Shown here: positions 18,973 to 29,707 of the stretch, piece by piece
How positions within the stretch are numbered: the first letter of the stretch is position 1
How the letters are laid out: the number at the start of each line of letters is the position of its first letter
NCBI GenBank assembly: GCA_004297465.1
Contig: SCUB01000015.1
Coordinates: 1 to 64,000 of the forward strand
DNA length: 64,000 bases
DNA from: Xanthobacteraceae bacterium
Lineage (GTDB): Bacteria > Pseudomonadota > Alphaproteobacteria > Rhizobiales > Xanthobacteraceae
Direction: 5' to 3'
Program-made: the position numbers and the translations under genes
The notes under the pieces: model-generated
Told to the model about the DNA's origin: nothing
What the model saw: the letters and a program-made list of their open reading frames with translations, nothing else
The model's database searches: none

Positions 18973-20163
18973 TTACGCGCGCGCGCGCGCGCGCATCAGG
19001 TCGGTGAAGCGTTGAAACAGATAGTGCGAATCGCGCGGACCGGGCGAAGCCTCGGGGTGGTACTGCACCGAGAACACCGGCTTGTCCTTGAGCGCGATGC
19101 CGCAATTGGAGCCGTCGAACAGCGACACGTGGGTTTCGCTGACGCCAGCCGGCAGCGAGTCGCGGTCGAGCGCGAAGCCGTGGTTCATCGAGGTGATCTC
19201 GACCTTGCCGGTGACGAGGTCCTTGACCGGATGATTGGCGCCGTGGTGGCCCTGATGCATCTTTTTCGTCTTGCCGCCGAGCGCGATGCCGAGCATCTGG
19301 TGGCCAAGGCAGATGCCGAAGGTCGGCAGGCCGGCCTCGATCACGTCGCGGATCACCGGCACCGCATAGGCGCCGGTCGCGGCGGGATCGCCGGGGCCAT
19401 TGGAGAGGAACACGCCGTCGGGCTTGAGCGCGAGGATGTCGTTGGCCGGAGTGGCCGCCGGCACCACGGTGACCTTGCAGCCGGCGCCGGCCAGAAGGCG
19501 CAGGATGTTGCGCTTGACGCCGTAGTCGATCGCCACGACGTGGAATTCCGGCTGCTCCTGACGGCCATGGCCGATGTCCCATTGCCACGGCGTCTCGTCC
19601 CAGCTGAAGCGCTGGCTACTGGTCACCATCGGCACCAGGTCCATGCCTTCGAGGCCGGGCCATGCGCGCGCCTCGCGGGCGAGCGCTTCGCGGTCGAAGC
19701 GGCCGTCGGCGGCGTGGGCGATCACCGCGTTGGGCATGCCGGTGTCGCGGATCAGCGCGGTGAGCGCGCGGGTGTCGATGCCGGCGAGGCCGACGATGTT
19801 GCGCGTCTTCAGCCACTGGTCGAGGTGGCGCGTGGCGCGGTAGTTCGACGGCCCGGTGATGGCGGTGCGCAGGATGACGCCGCGCGCGCCCGAACTCGCC
19901 GCCATGTTCACCGTCTCGATGTCGGTCTCGTTGGTGCCGACATTGCCGATGTGGGGGAAGGTGAAGGTGATGATCTGGCCGGCATAGGACGGATCGGTGA
20001 GGATCTCCTCGTAGCCGGTCATCGCGGTGTTGAAGCAGACCTCGCCGACCGCATGGCCCTCGGCGCCGAGGCCGAAGCCTTCCAGTATGGTGCCGTCGGC
20101 GAGCACGAGGAGTGCGGTCGGGGTGGATTCCGGCCAGCCGGGAGAGGATATCGGATGCGTCAT
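18973..20163 (-). CDS. carA: Carbamoyl-phosphate synthase small subunit
   Basis: CarA, 396 residues, is the glutamine amidotransferase that delivers ammonia to CarB. The N-terminal domain (TALLVLADGTILEGFGLG onward) precedes a class I GATase with the catalytic cysteine in GICLGHQ and the His-Glu pair in YHPEASPGP. Extra residues near TSSQRFSWDETPWQW are usual for alphaproteobacteria. The last residues, MRARARA, are written by a (CG) dinucleotide run of 19 bases just before the TAA. The divergent gap to 20313 should hold its promoter. Confidence 0.97.
   Translation of the reverse strand: MTHPISSPGWPESTPTALLVLADGTILEGFGLGAEGHAVGEVCFNTAMTGYEEILTDPSYAGQIITFTFPHIGNVGTNETDIETVNMAASSGARGVILRTAITGPSNYRATRHLDQWLKTRNIVGLAGIDTRALTALIRDTGMPNAVIAHAADGRFDREALAREARAWPGLEGMDLVPMVTSSQRFSWDETPWQWDIGHGRQEQPEFHVVAIDYGVKRNILRLLAGAGCKVTVVPAATPANDILALKPDGVFLSNGPGDPAATGAYAVPVIRDVIEAGLPTFGICLGHQMLGIALGGKTKKMHQGHHGANHPVKDLVTGKVEITSMNHGFALDRDSLPAGVSETHVSLFDGSNCGIALKDKPVFSVQYHPEASPGPRDSHYLFQRFTDLMRARARA
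18976..18994. repeat. (CG)9C simple-sequence tract at the end of carA
   Basis: Nineteen bases of alternating C and G directly before the carA stop codon. Slippage by two bases would change or extend the CarA C terminus, but the residues involved (RARARA) lie beyond the conserved domain. Confidence 0.9.
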
Positions 20164-20313
20164 GAGCGAACTTCATAGCGGCCGGGCCGGCCGCCGTCAA
20201 AGTGCGGCGTGGAAATCATATTCGCGGCCCGGGATGGCGGGATCGCGGCGGCGCTTGTCCGGCCGGGTTCATTCACCTATGACGAATGCCCGTATCAGAC
20301 TTGCCGGATTTGC

Positions 20314-21879
20314 ATGGTGCCCCTTCCAAACCGCACGGATCCCGCTCCCGCCCGCTGGCGGCGCCCGTTCGAGCTGTGGTTCGACGCCGCCGACCGCGGC
20401 TGGCCGCTGGCGGTTTTCCTCGGCCTGTTCCTGGTGGTGTGGAGCCTGGTGCTGATCGTTGCCTACCACGGGCTCGGCCTGAACCCGGACGTGGTCGAGA
20501 TCTATGCCCTGAGCAAGGACCTGGCGTGGGGCTATGCCAAGCATCCGCCGCTGCCGTCCTGGATCATGGCGGCCTGGATGGCGGTGTTTCCCTTCGCCGA
20601 CTGGCCGCCCTACCTGCTCGCGATCCTGAACGCGGCGCTGGGGCTTTATTTCGTCGACCGCATCGCGCGCCGTTACCTGCGGGGCGACAGGCGTCTCCTG
20701 CTGCTGCTGCTTTTGGTGTTCGTGCCCGGCTACCATTTCCTCGCCGCCGTGTTCAACCACAACATCGTGCTGTTGTGGCTGTGGCCGCTGGCGACCTGGT
20801 GTTTCCTGCGCTCGTTCGAGACGCGGCGGGCGTCGTGGGCGGTGGCGGCGGGAGCAACGGCGGCGCTCGCCCTGCTCGGCAAGTATTATTCGGCCATTCT
20901 GCTGGTTTCCTTCGCGATCACGGCACTGGTGCACCGCGACCGCCGGGCCTATCTGCGCTCGCCGGCGCCATGGGTGTCGGCCATCGTCGGCGCCGTCGTG
21001 CTGATGCCGAATATCGTGTGGCTGCTCAAGGCGGGCGCGATCCCGCTCAACTACGCGATCGAGGCCCATGTCGTGCCCTCGCGCTGGACCTCGCTGCGCT
21101 TTGCCGGGGAATTCGTCGCCGGCGCGCTCGGCTATGCCGTCCTTCCGGTGGCGATCTGGCTGGCGGCGACGGCGACGGCGACGTCGCCGCGCCGGGCGCT
21201 GGCGCTGATTTTTTCCGGCATGTCGGCGGAGCGGCAGCTGCTGCTGATCCTTGGCATCATGACATTGAGCCTGCCGCCGATCGTCGCGGTGCTGATCGGC
21301 ACCAACATGCCGCCTTTGTGGGCGCTACCGGGGGTGTTCCTGCCGGTTCTGTTCATCGTGTCCGCGCCGGGCTTTACCCTGACCCGCGCCAGGGCGGTCA
21401 ATGTCGCCGCGCTCACCGTCGTGTTCGCGCTGGTGGCGATCCTGGGCAGCCCGTTTCATGCCTGGCTCGAAAGCCAGCGACGGGATGACCGCCACAGGAT
21501 TTACGCGCGGCCGGCGGCCGGGGAGCTGGAACGGCTATGGCGCAAGGTCACGGACCGGCCAATGCTGACGGTCACCGGCGAATACGAGCTGGCCTGGGCC
21601 GCGAGCTATTACGTCACCTGGCATCCCGACTTTGTCGCGAGCTACGATGCGCGCCGCGGTGGTGGCAACCCCATTCCCGCGACGATTCCCTCGGCCGGCT
21701 GGGCCGGGCTGTGCGCCGCCGAGAGCCTCGGCTGCATCGCGTGGACGACGCAACTCGCCGCAACCGTACCGCGGGCGCGGCGGGAGGAATTCACCGTCAC
21801 CCCGGCGGGGTGGGGCTGGACCGCAACTCCCGGCCGCATGATCGCGGTCATCGTGCCGCCGTCGGGGGCCGCGGACTAG
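20314..21879 (+). CDS. GT39-like (ArnT/PMT family) membrane glycosyltransferase
   Basis: A 521-residue protein with 10-12 hydrophobic helices. The first periplasmic loop reads NPDVVEIYALSKDLAWGYAKHPPLPSW, matching the ArnT/PMT family, where an acidic residue (here in PDVVE) and the HPP motif form the site for polyprenyl-phosphate sugars. It probably transfers a sugar from a lipid carrier to lipid A, a polysaccharide or a protein in the periplasm; the acceptor is unknown. The C-terminal soluble domain has three cysteines. ATG at 20314 was chosen; the open frame runs back to 20209 into the carA promoter region. It is divergent from carA. Confidence 0.8.
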   Translation: MVPLPNRTDPAPARWRRPFELWFDAADRGWPLAVFLGLFLVVWSLVLIVAYHGLGLNPDVVEIYALSKDLAWGYAKHPPLPSWIMAAWMAVFPFADWPPYLLAILNAALGLYFVDRIARRYLRGDRRLLLLLLLVFVPGYHFLAAVFNHNIVLLWLWPLATWCFLRSFETRRASWAVAAGATAALALLGKYYSAILLVSFAITALVHRDRRAYLRSPAPWVSAIVGAVVLMPNIVWLLKAGAIPLNYAIEAHVVPSRWTSLRFAGEFVAGALGYAVLPVAIWLAATATATSPRRALALIFSGMSAERQLLLILGIMTLSLPPIVAVLIGTNMPPLWALPGVFLPVLFIVSAPGFTLTRARAVNVAALTVVFALVAILGSPFHAWLESQRRDDRHRIYARPAAGELERLWRKVTDRPMLTVTGEYELAWAASYYVTWHPDFVASYDARRGGGNPIPATIPSAGWAGLCAAESLGCIAWTTQLAATVPRARREEFTVTPAGWGWTATPGRMIAVIVPPSGAAD

Positions 21880-21943
21880 CCCCACGGTTGTCAGCGCCGC
21901 CGAAACGCCGTAACGCTGCGGGCGGATGACAGGAGAGCCGGCC

Positions 21944-22396
21944 ATGTTGCGCGACGACATCAACACCGCCATCAAGGACGCCATGAAGTCCAAGGACGAG
22001 CGCAAGCTCTCGACCTTGCGCATGGTCAACGCCGCGCTGAAGAACGCCGACATCGACGCGCGCGGCCAGGGCAAGGGGCCGCTCGACGATGCCGCCGTGC
22101 TCGGCCTTCTGCAGAAGATGATCAAGCAGCGCCAGGAGTCGGTGGAACTCTACGACAAGGGCGGCCGCGCCGATCTGGCGCAGGGCGAACGCGAGGAGAT
22201 CGCCGTTATCGCCGCCTACCTGCCGCAGCAGATGGGCGAGGACGAGGTCAAGGCGGCGATCGCCGCCGCCGTCGCCGAGACCGGCGCCGCCGGCATCAAG
22301 GACATGGGCAAGGTGATCGGCGTCCTGAAGGCGAAACACGCCGGGCAGATGGATTTCGCCAAGGCCAGCGCGCTGGTCAAGGCCGCGCTGGGCTGA
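21944..22396 (+). CDS. GatB/YqeY domain protein
   Basis: A 150-residue YqeY-family protein related to the tRNA-binding tail of the GatB amidotransferase subunit. It starts MLRDDINTAIKDAMKSKDE and has the conserved core LRMVNAALKNADID and AYLPQQMGEDEV. AGGAGAG precedes the ATG. In alphaproteobacteria yqeY usually stands just upstream of dnaG-rpoD; here two extra genes lie between. Its exact biochemical role is not established; a role in tRNA-dependent amidation is inferred from the domain. Confidence 0.93.
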   Translation: MLRDDINTAIKDAMKSKDERKLSTLRMVNAALKNADIDARGQGKGPLDDAAVLGLLQKMIKQRQESVELYDKGGRADLAQGEREEIAVIAAYLPQQMGEDEVKAAIAAAVAETGAAGIKDMGKVIGVLKAKHAGQMDFAKASALVKAALG

Positions 22397-22468
22397 ACGC
22401 CGGCCCGCCTGCGCGGGCAGTACGCTGGAACTCTTACCGGGGCCGTTGCGGCACCGTGACCTGCAGCG

Positions 22469-22765
22469 CTACCTGCGGCCGACCCCGGTGGAATCGAGCG
22501 CGGCCTTGCAGGCGTCGCTCACCTTGGACTTGTTGGCCTCCAGGCAATCGCGGACGCCGCCGCGGCCATGCCGCTCGTCGGCACAGAACGCCTCGATGTC
22601 CTTCTGGCACTGCATGGCAACCGGTCCCATGCCGGGCCCCATCCGTTGTCCCGTGCCTTGGCCGGGACCCATGCCTCCCTGTCCCATCATCCCCTGCGCG
22701 AAGACGGGAGCGCTCAAGGCACTTGCGAGGCCGACTGCCGTTGCAAGCATCGCGAATTTCTTCAT
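22469..22765 (-). CDS. Small exported cysteine-rich repeat protein
   Basis: A 98-residue protein with a clear signal peptide (MKKFAMLATAVGLASALSAPVFAQ). A Gly/Met-rich stretch (MMGQGGMGPGQG and so on) follows, then a four-cysteine module CQKDIEAFC...CLEANKSKVSDAC resembling the Cys-rich GLG1 repeat found in bacterial exported proteins. GGAGGTC precedes the ATG at 22765. The Met/Gly stretch might bind metal, but this is only a guess. It is read opposite to yqeY and LysE, a single-gene insert in the yqeY-dnaG-rpoD order. Confidence 0.8.
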   Translation of the reverse strand: MKKFAMLATAVGLASALSAPVFAQGMMGQGGMGPGQGTGQRMGPGMGPVAMQCQKDIEAFCADERHGRGGVRDCLEANKSKVSDACKAALDSTGVGRR

Positions 22766-22957
22766 GATGACGACCTCCATTTATCTTCCCCCGACCGTTC
22801 GGTGAAATTCACGCACGGGACTTGCGCGGCTGCATTGACCGTGGTCATGAACGGGGGGTACGCGGCATGAATTCTGGGTAATGGAGCCAACGCGTCGCGC
22901 TCGCACGGGGATTTTCCCGGATGAGACGCGTTGCGGCCGAGGCGGGAAGGTGTTCGC

Positions 22958-23575
22958 ATGTCACTCGAACTTTATCTCGCCTTCGTCGCCGCCTGCGTGG
23001 CGCTGGCACTGCTGCCGGGGCCGATCGTCACCCTCGTCATCGCCAACGGCCTGCGTCACGGCTCCCGCGCCGCGCTCGTCAACGTCGCTGGCGCACAGGC
23101 CGGCCTAGCGGTGGTGACCGGCATCGTCGCCGCCGGCCTCGCCACGCTGATGGCGACCATGGGCGTGTGGTTCGACTGGGTGCGGCTGGCCGGCGCCGCC
23201 TACCTGATCTGGCTCGGCATCAGGGTGCTGCGCGAGCCGGCGGCGGCGGGCATTGCCGGCGAAGCGCCGCCGCGTCCGCGCGGCGGCTTCTTCCTGCAGG
23301 GCTTCCTGGTGCTGATGAGCAACCCCAAGGCGCTGCTGTTCTTCGGTGCGTTCATCCCGCAGTTTGTCGACATGGACAAGCCGCATGTGCCGCAGGTGAT
23401 GCTGCTGGGCGCGACCTTCATGGGCGTTTCGGCGGTGACCGACGCCGCCTACGGGCTGCTCGCCGGCCGCGCCCGGCACTGGCTGAGCGCGCGGCGCACG
23501 CGCGCTCTGGCGCGCCTGTCCGGCGGCTTCATGATCGGTGGCGGGGTGTGGCTGGCCCTGATGCGGGCGCGCTGA
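22958..23575 (+). CDS. LysE/RhtB family amino-acid exporter
   Basis: A 205-residue inner-membrane exporter of the RhtB/LysE family. Six hydrophobic segments, the N-terminal signature CVALALLPGPIVTLVIANGLRHG and the mid-protein FFLQGFLVLMSNPKALLFFGAFIPQF are characteristic. GGGAAGG lies before the ATG at 22958. It probably exports amino acids or homoserine lactone-like compounds; the substrate is unknown. It is followed by dnaG after 127 bases and shares its strand. Confidence 0.88.
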   Translation: MSLELYLAFVAACVALALLPGPIVTLVIANGLRHGSRAALVNVAGAQAGLAVVTGIVAAGLATLMATMGVWFDWVRLAGAAYLIWLGIRVLREPAAAGIAGEAPPRPRGGFFLQGFLVLMSNPKALLFFGAFIPQFVDMDKPHVPQVMLLGATFMGVSAVTDAAYGLLAGRARHWLSARRTRALARLSGGFMIGGGVWLALMRAR

Positions 23576-23702
23576 GGCCGGTCGCCACGGCCTGTGGATA
23601 GCCGGGACAACCGGCGCGCCGTACGCTTTCGCCGCGCGATGCCCTATATCCATGAGGGTTCGGCATCATGCCAGACCGGACGGTCGAGGCCAGCGAAGTC
23701 CC

Positions 23703-25706
23703 ATGCGTTATCCGCCCCAGTTTCTCGACGAGCTGCGCGCGCGGCTTCCGGTGTCGGAAGTCGTGGGCCGCCGCGTCAGGCTGAAGAAGGCCGGGCGCGA
23801 GTGGAAGGGGCTGTCGCCGTTCAACAAGGAGAAGACGCCCTCGTTCACGGTCAACGACCAGAAGGGCTTCTATCACGACTTCTCCTCCGGCAAGCACGGC
23901 GACATCTTCGGCTTCCTGATGGAGACCGAGGGCGTTACCTTCACCGAGGCGGTGGAGCGGCTCGCCGCCATGGCGGGCCTTGCCGTGCCCGCCGCCACGC
24001 CCGACGACGCCCGGCGCGCCCAGCGCCGCAAGACGCTGCACGAGGTCATGGAGCTGGCGGCGAAATACTTCGCCGAGACGCTGGCCTCGCGGACGGGGGC
24101 CAGGGCGCGCGGCTATCTCGCCGATCGCGGCATCGACGCCGCGACCCAATTGAAGTTCCGCATGGGTTACGCCACGCCGGAGCGCTTCGCGCTCAAGGAG
24201 CATCTCGGCGGCCACGGCGTTTCCGTCGAGGACATGGGCGAGGCGGGGCTGCTGATCGCCGGCAACGACATTCCGATCCCCTACGACCGCTTCCGCGACC
24301 GCGTGATGTTCCCGATCACCGACCTGCGCGGCCGCGTCATCGCGTTCGGCGGCCGCGCGCTCGAAAAGGACGTGCCGGCGAAATATCTCAATTCGCCGGA
24401 GACGCCGCTGTTTCACAAGGGCGACAATCTCTACAACCTCGCGAGCGCGCGGCTTGCCGCCCATAACGGCGCGGCGCTGATCGCGGTCGAAGGCTATGTC
24501 GACGTCATCGCCATGGTCGGCGCCGGCTTCGAGGCCACCGTCGCCCCGCTCGGCACGGCGCTGACCGAGAATCAGCTCGCGCTGCTGTGGAAGATGGCCG
24601 ACGAGCCGCTGTTGTGTTTCGACGGCGACAAGGCCGGCCGCGCCGCCGCCTATCGCGCCGCCGACCTCGCGCTGCCGCTGCTCAGGCCGGGAAAGAGCCT
24701 GCGCTTCGCGTTGTTGCCCGAGGGACAGGACCCCGACGACCTGGCGCGCTCCGGCGGCCGCGCCGCCCTCGACGAGGTGATCGCGGCGGCCCGTCCGCTC
24801 GCCGACATGATCTGGGCGCGCGAGGTCGAGGGCGACACCTACGCCACGCCGGAGCGCCGCGCCGCGCTCGAGGCGCGGGTCGGGGAACTCGCCAACACCG
24901 TGCGCGACGAGGTGGTGCGCAAGTATTACCGGCAGGACCTGGCCGAGCGGCTGCGCCGCTTCCTCACCCCCGAGGCGGCCGAGCCGGCCTGGCGCGGTGG
25001 CGGCGGAGCCCGGTTCTGGCGCGGCGGCGAACCGTCGCGGCGTTATCCCTCCGGCGGCGGCGCCCGCGCCATGCCCGCTGGCCGGCCGGGCGCCCGGCCG
25101 CTGACCCCGTCCGGTCCGGGGCGGGCCTATCAGGCCATGAGCCCGCAGCTGGCCGGCAGCCCGCTGATGCGCGGCCAGCGCAGCGCCATGCCGCGACGCG
25201 AGGCGCTGATCCTGCAGTCGCTCATCAACCACCCTTGGCTGCTGCACGACCATCTCGAGGAGGTCGCGGCGCTGGAATTCGCCCATCCCGAGGCTCACCG
25301 TCTGCGCGCCGCGATCATCGCCGCCTTCGCCCACGCCGCCTCCGCCGAGGCCGATCCGGCGGCGGCCGCCGCCGATTTGCGCGAGAAGCTCGCAGGGGAT
25401 GGTTTTCGTGATATATTGCAAAGGGTTGACGGCGCCATCACGACCGGGGCGGTGTGGGGCGCGCGGTTCGGGGCGGCGGCCGACGACGTGCTGATGACCT
25501 GGCATCAGCTTGTGTCCTTGCATCGGCAATGGAATTCCTTAACTAGAGAACTCAAGGACGCCGAAATGGCGCTCGGCCAGGAGACTTCGGAAGCGAATTA
25601 CTCCTGGCTTCGGGACGTCAAGGCGCGGCTCGCGGCGGTCGATGGCCTCGAGGCCCAGATCGAGGGCTTCGGGGAGGAATCGGGCCGCAGGGCGGGCGGG
25701 GTCTGA
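23703..25706 (+). CDS. dnaG: DNA primase DnaG lacking zinc ligands
   Basis: DnaG primes leading and lagging strands at the fork and works with DnaB. The 667-residue protein has an N-terminal zinc-ribbon region, a Toprim catalytic core with EGYVDVIAM (acidic Glu) and FDGDKAGRAAAYRA (DxD-type metal ligands), and a C-terminal DnaB-binding domain. In the zinc ribbon all four usual ligands (CHC2) are replaced: the segment reads LSPFNKEKTPSF then FYHDFSSGKHGD, with Ser, Asn, Asp and Ser in place of Cys, His, Cys and Cys. The fold and aromatic residues are kept, so it may hold without zinc. I recall similar DnaG in Bradyrhizobium relatives. A Gly/Arg/Pro-rich linker precedes the C-terminal domain. 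Confidence 0.95.
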   Translation: MRYPPQFLDELRARLPVSEVVGRRVRLKKAGREWKGLSPFNKEKTPSFTVNDQKGFYHDFSSGKHGDIFGFLMETEGVTFTEAVERLAAMAGLAVPAATPDDARRAQRRKTLHEVMELAAKYFAETLASRTGARARGYLADRGIDAATQLKFRMGYATPERFALKEHLGGHGVSVEDMGEAGLLIAGNDIPIPYDRFRDRVMFPITDLRGRVIAFGGRALEKDVPAKYLNSPETPLFHKGDNLYNLASARLAAHNGAALIAVEGYVDVIAMVGAGFEATVAPLGTALTENQLALLWKMADEPLLCFDGDKAGRAAAYRAADLALPLLRPGKSLRFALLPEGQDPDDLARSGGRAALDEVIAAARPLADMIWAREVEGDTYATPERRAALEARVGELANTVRDEVVRKYYRQDLAERLRRFLTPEAAEPAWRGGGGARFWRGGEPSRRYPSGGGARAMPAGRPGARPLTPSGPGRAYQAMSPQLAGSPLMRGQRSAMPRREALILQSLINHPWLLHDHLEEVAALEFAHPEAHRLRAAIIAAFAHAASAEADPAAAAADLREKLAGDGFRDILQRVDGAITTGAVWGARFGAAADDVLMTWHQLVSLHRQWNSLTRELKDAEMALGQETSEANYSWLRDVKARLAAVDGLEAQIEGFGEESGRRAGGV

Positions 25707-25878
25707 CGGGTGTTGCAGGTTCAAGCTGGCGGCGGGTCATGGGGGCGCCTTGACCCCGCCTCAAACGACCGGCACTCGGGCGCCCGGGGAATACGGTTAA
25801 GCGGGGCTTAACGTCCCCGCCAGAGACTGGACGGGTGATTCGGGGGTGGTTCCGCGCCGGGGGCCGCCCTTTTGGTGC

Positions 25879-25921
25879 GCCGGCAATTTCCCGAGCCGGC
25901 AAGGCGAAGCCGGATTTTTTT
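25879..25921 (+). promoter_or_regulatory. Attenuator-like leader just upstream of rpoD
   Basis: Three mutually exclusive pairing segments are seen: GCCGGC (25879-25884), GCCGGC (25895-25900) and GCCGG (25909-25913). Segments 2 and 3 make a hairpin CCGGC-AAGGCGAA-GCCGG followed by seven T at 25915-25921, an intrinsic terminator. Segments 1 and 2 can pair instead and would prevent it. The T-run ends 34 bases before the rpoD ATG. The rest of the 249-base dnaG-rpoD gap has no gene and presumably holds rpoD promoters. Confidence 0.5.
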
Positions 25922-25955
25922 GCGGTACCGCATCGGCGTTTCGGAGTTTGAAGGC

Positions 25956-28088
<2,133 letters not shown>

Positions 28089-28100
28089 TCGCCATCGGCG

Positions 28101-28130
28101 TCATTGCCGGGCTTGCCCCGGCAATCCATC
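28101..28130. repeat. REP-type hairpin after rpoD
   Basis: TCATTGCCGGGCTTGCCCCGGCAATCCATC: ATTGCCGGG (28103-28111) pairs with CCCGGCAAT (28117-28125). The same element, in varied forms, recurs near 28.7, 33.5, 38.0 and 41.1 kb. Confidence 0.8.
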
Positions 28131-28138
28131 GGAAAACA

Positions 28139-28173
28139 TAAACGGTGGGCTGAAAGGCCCGCCGTTTATCTTT
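28139..28173 (+). terminator. Terminator of rpoD
   Basis: TAAACGGTGGGC (28139-28150) pairs with GCCCGCCGTTTA (28157-28168) with one G-U pair, loop of 6, then a short T-rich tail (TCTTTG). Confidence 0.75.
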
Positions 28174-28231
28174 GCTGCAGGTGCGGCTGTGCTCGTTGTT
28201 GACCACATGGATGGCGACACTCAGTGCCCCC

Positions 28232-28522
28232 TCACTGCGCGCAGGGACCCAGCGGCGGCGGGGTGCGGTGCAGGAAGGTGATGGTCAGGTAGGCGCCGAG
28301 CCACGAGCCCGCCGCGGCGAACACCACATAGACCCAGTTGCTGGTGTAGCTGATCACCGCGAACGAGGAGAGCAGGTACCAGAGCCCGCTCCAGTTCGCG
28401 GCCGGCAGGCGGCGGCGCTCGACCACCGACGACGTGAACATGACATAGGCGGCGTCCGTGGTCGCGGTCGCGACCAGGACGCCGAGCGCAATCAGGGGAT
28501 CGATCTGCAGCGACGACAACAT
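28232..28522 (-). CDS. Small membrane protein of unknown function
   Basis: A 96-residue protein with three hydrophobic segments: residues 8-20 (LIALGVLVATATT), about 40-58 and about 62-80. I do not recognise a named family. GGAGGACTTC is a strong ribosome binding site before the ATG at 28522. It stands alone between the rpoD terminator and a REP cluster. It has no signal-peptide cleavage motif and is probably an inner-membrane protein. Confidence 0.65.
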   Translation of the reverse strand: MLSSLQIDPLIALGVLVATATTDAAYVMFTSSVVERRRLPAANWSGLWYLLSSFAVISYTSNWVYVVFAAAGSWLGAYLTITFLHRTPPPLGPCAQ

Positions 28523-28624
28523 GGGAGAAGTCCTCCGGGGAACGAATGGCCCCAACCTTAGGCCCTGATCCGACCGGGCATCAATCGTTCCACGGGCGCA
28601 AGGTCGGCGCGGCGCTTCTTTCCT

Positions 28625-28770
28625 TCGTCATCACCGGGCGTAGCGTCGCGCAGACCCGGGGATGCATTTGCGAAAGAAGGTGGATTGCCGGGTCAAGCCC
28701 GGCAATGACGAAAAGGGGTAACGGCAAGGACTCTCCCCTCGTCATGCCCGGGCCTGGCCCGGGCATCCAG
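28625..28770. repeat. REP cluster, three hairpins
   Basis: Three elements in tandem: an imperfect one at 28627-28655 (TCATCACCGGGCG ... CAGACCCGGGGATGC), GGATTGCCGGGTCAAGCCCGGCAATGACG at 28682-28710, and GTCATGCCCGGGCCTGGCCCGGGCATCC at 28741-28768. They fill the 28523-28809 gap, where no gene is seen. Confidence 0.85.
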
Positions 28771-28809
28771 CTTCCTTCGTCAAAGCACTTGGATCACCGG
28801 ATCGCGCGC

Positions 28810-29514
28810 TTATCCCCGCGCCGGGATCGTCAGCCCGCGCTGCACCGCCGGCCGCGCGAGGCCGCGCTCGAGCCACGCGCCGACGTGCCTGAATCTGTCG
28901 TAGTCGACCAGCTCGCGCGCGCCATAGAAGCCGATGAGATTGCGCACCCAGCCGAGCATCGAGACATCCGCGATGGTATAGTCGTCGCCCATGAACCATT
29001 GCCGGCCGTCGAGCTGCTGGTCCATCACGCCGAGCACGCGCTTCGACTCGCCGACATAGCGGTCGCGCGGGCGCTTGTCCTCGTAGTCCCTGCCGGCGAA
29101 TTTGTGGAAGAAGCCGACCTGCCCGAACATCGGCCCGACGAACGCCATCTGGAAATAAACCCACTGGATCGTCTTCCAGCGCAGAGCGGCGTCGGCTGGC
29201 AGGAGCTTGCCGGTCTTCTCCGCGAGGTATTGCAGGATCGCGCCGGACTCGAACAGCGCGAGCGGTTTGCCGCCCGGGCCGTCCGGATCGATGATCGCCG
29301 GAATTTTTCCGTTCGGGTTGAGCGACAGGAATTCCGGGGTCTTCTGGTCGCTCCGGTCGAATTCGACGAGATGCGCCTCATATGGCAGGCCGATCTCCTC
29401 CAGCATGATCGAGACCTTCACGCCGTTCGGGGTGGGGAGCGAGTAAAGTTGCAGCCGCTCCGGATGCGCGGGCGGCCAGCGCGAGGTGATGGGGAAGGAG
29501 GAGAGGGAGGACAC
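28810..29514 (-). CDS. Glutathione S-transferase family protein (YfcG/Nu-like)
   Basis: A 234-residue GST. The N-terminal thioredoxin-fold domain starts at RLQLYSLPTPNGVKVSIMLE, the S/T/P-N-G catalytic region of Nu-class GSTs such as YfcG and Ure2-like enzymes. LNPNGKIPAIIDPDG contains the cis-proline of the glutathione site, and LFESGAILQYLAEKTGKLLP finishes the domain. The C-terminal helical domain has QWFMGDDYTIADVSMLGWV. It probably acts as a disulfide-bond reductase with glutathione or glutathionylspermidine. It is divergent from the transglycosylase gene. Confidence 0.9.
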   Translation of the reverse strand: MSSLSSFPITSRWPPAHPERLQLYSLPTPNGVKVSIMLEEIGLPYEAHLVEFDRSDQKTPEFLSLNPNGKIPAIIDPDGPGGKPLALFESGAILQYLAEKTGKLLPADAALRWKTIQWVYFQMAFVGPMFGQVGFFHKFAGRDYEDKRPRDRYVGESKRVLGVMDQQLDGRQWFMGDDYTIADVSMLGWVRNLIGFYGARELVDYDRFRHVGAWLERGLARPAVQRGLTIPARG

Positions 29515-29707
29515 CGAGAGCTCCAGATTGCGATACAGCGGAAACAGGCGGTCTATTGCCCAGCGACCGTAACTTTACATACATATATGATCGCTCTTTT
29601 CATAGAGATTGGTTCATACCCCAACCAAGACCGATTTCGTCCGGTCATCTTCCACCCCGCGCTCCCGCATGCCATTCTTCCCCCGTTGGCAAACAAAGAG
29701 GCTGAAG

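Noticed and set aside
18976-18994. CG tract as a CRISPR or satellite
   Set aside because: A simple dinucleotide run within carA; no spacers. No CRISPR array is seen anywhere in the window.
22403-22418. GCCCGC/GCGGGC hairpin after yqeY as terminator
   Set aside because: Only six base pairs and no T-run on either strand.
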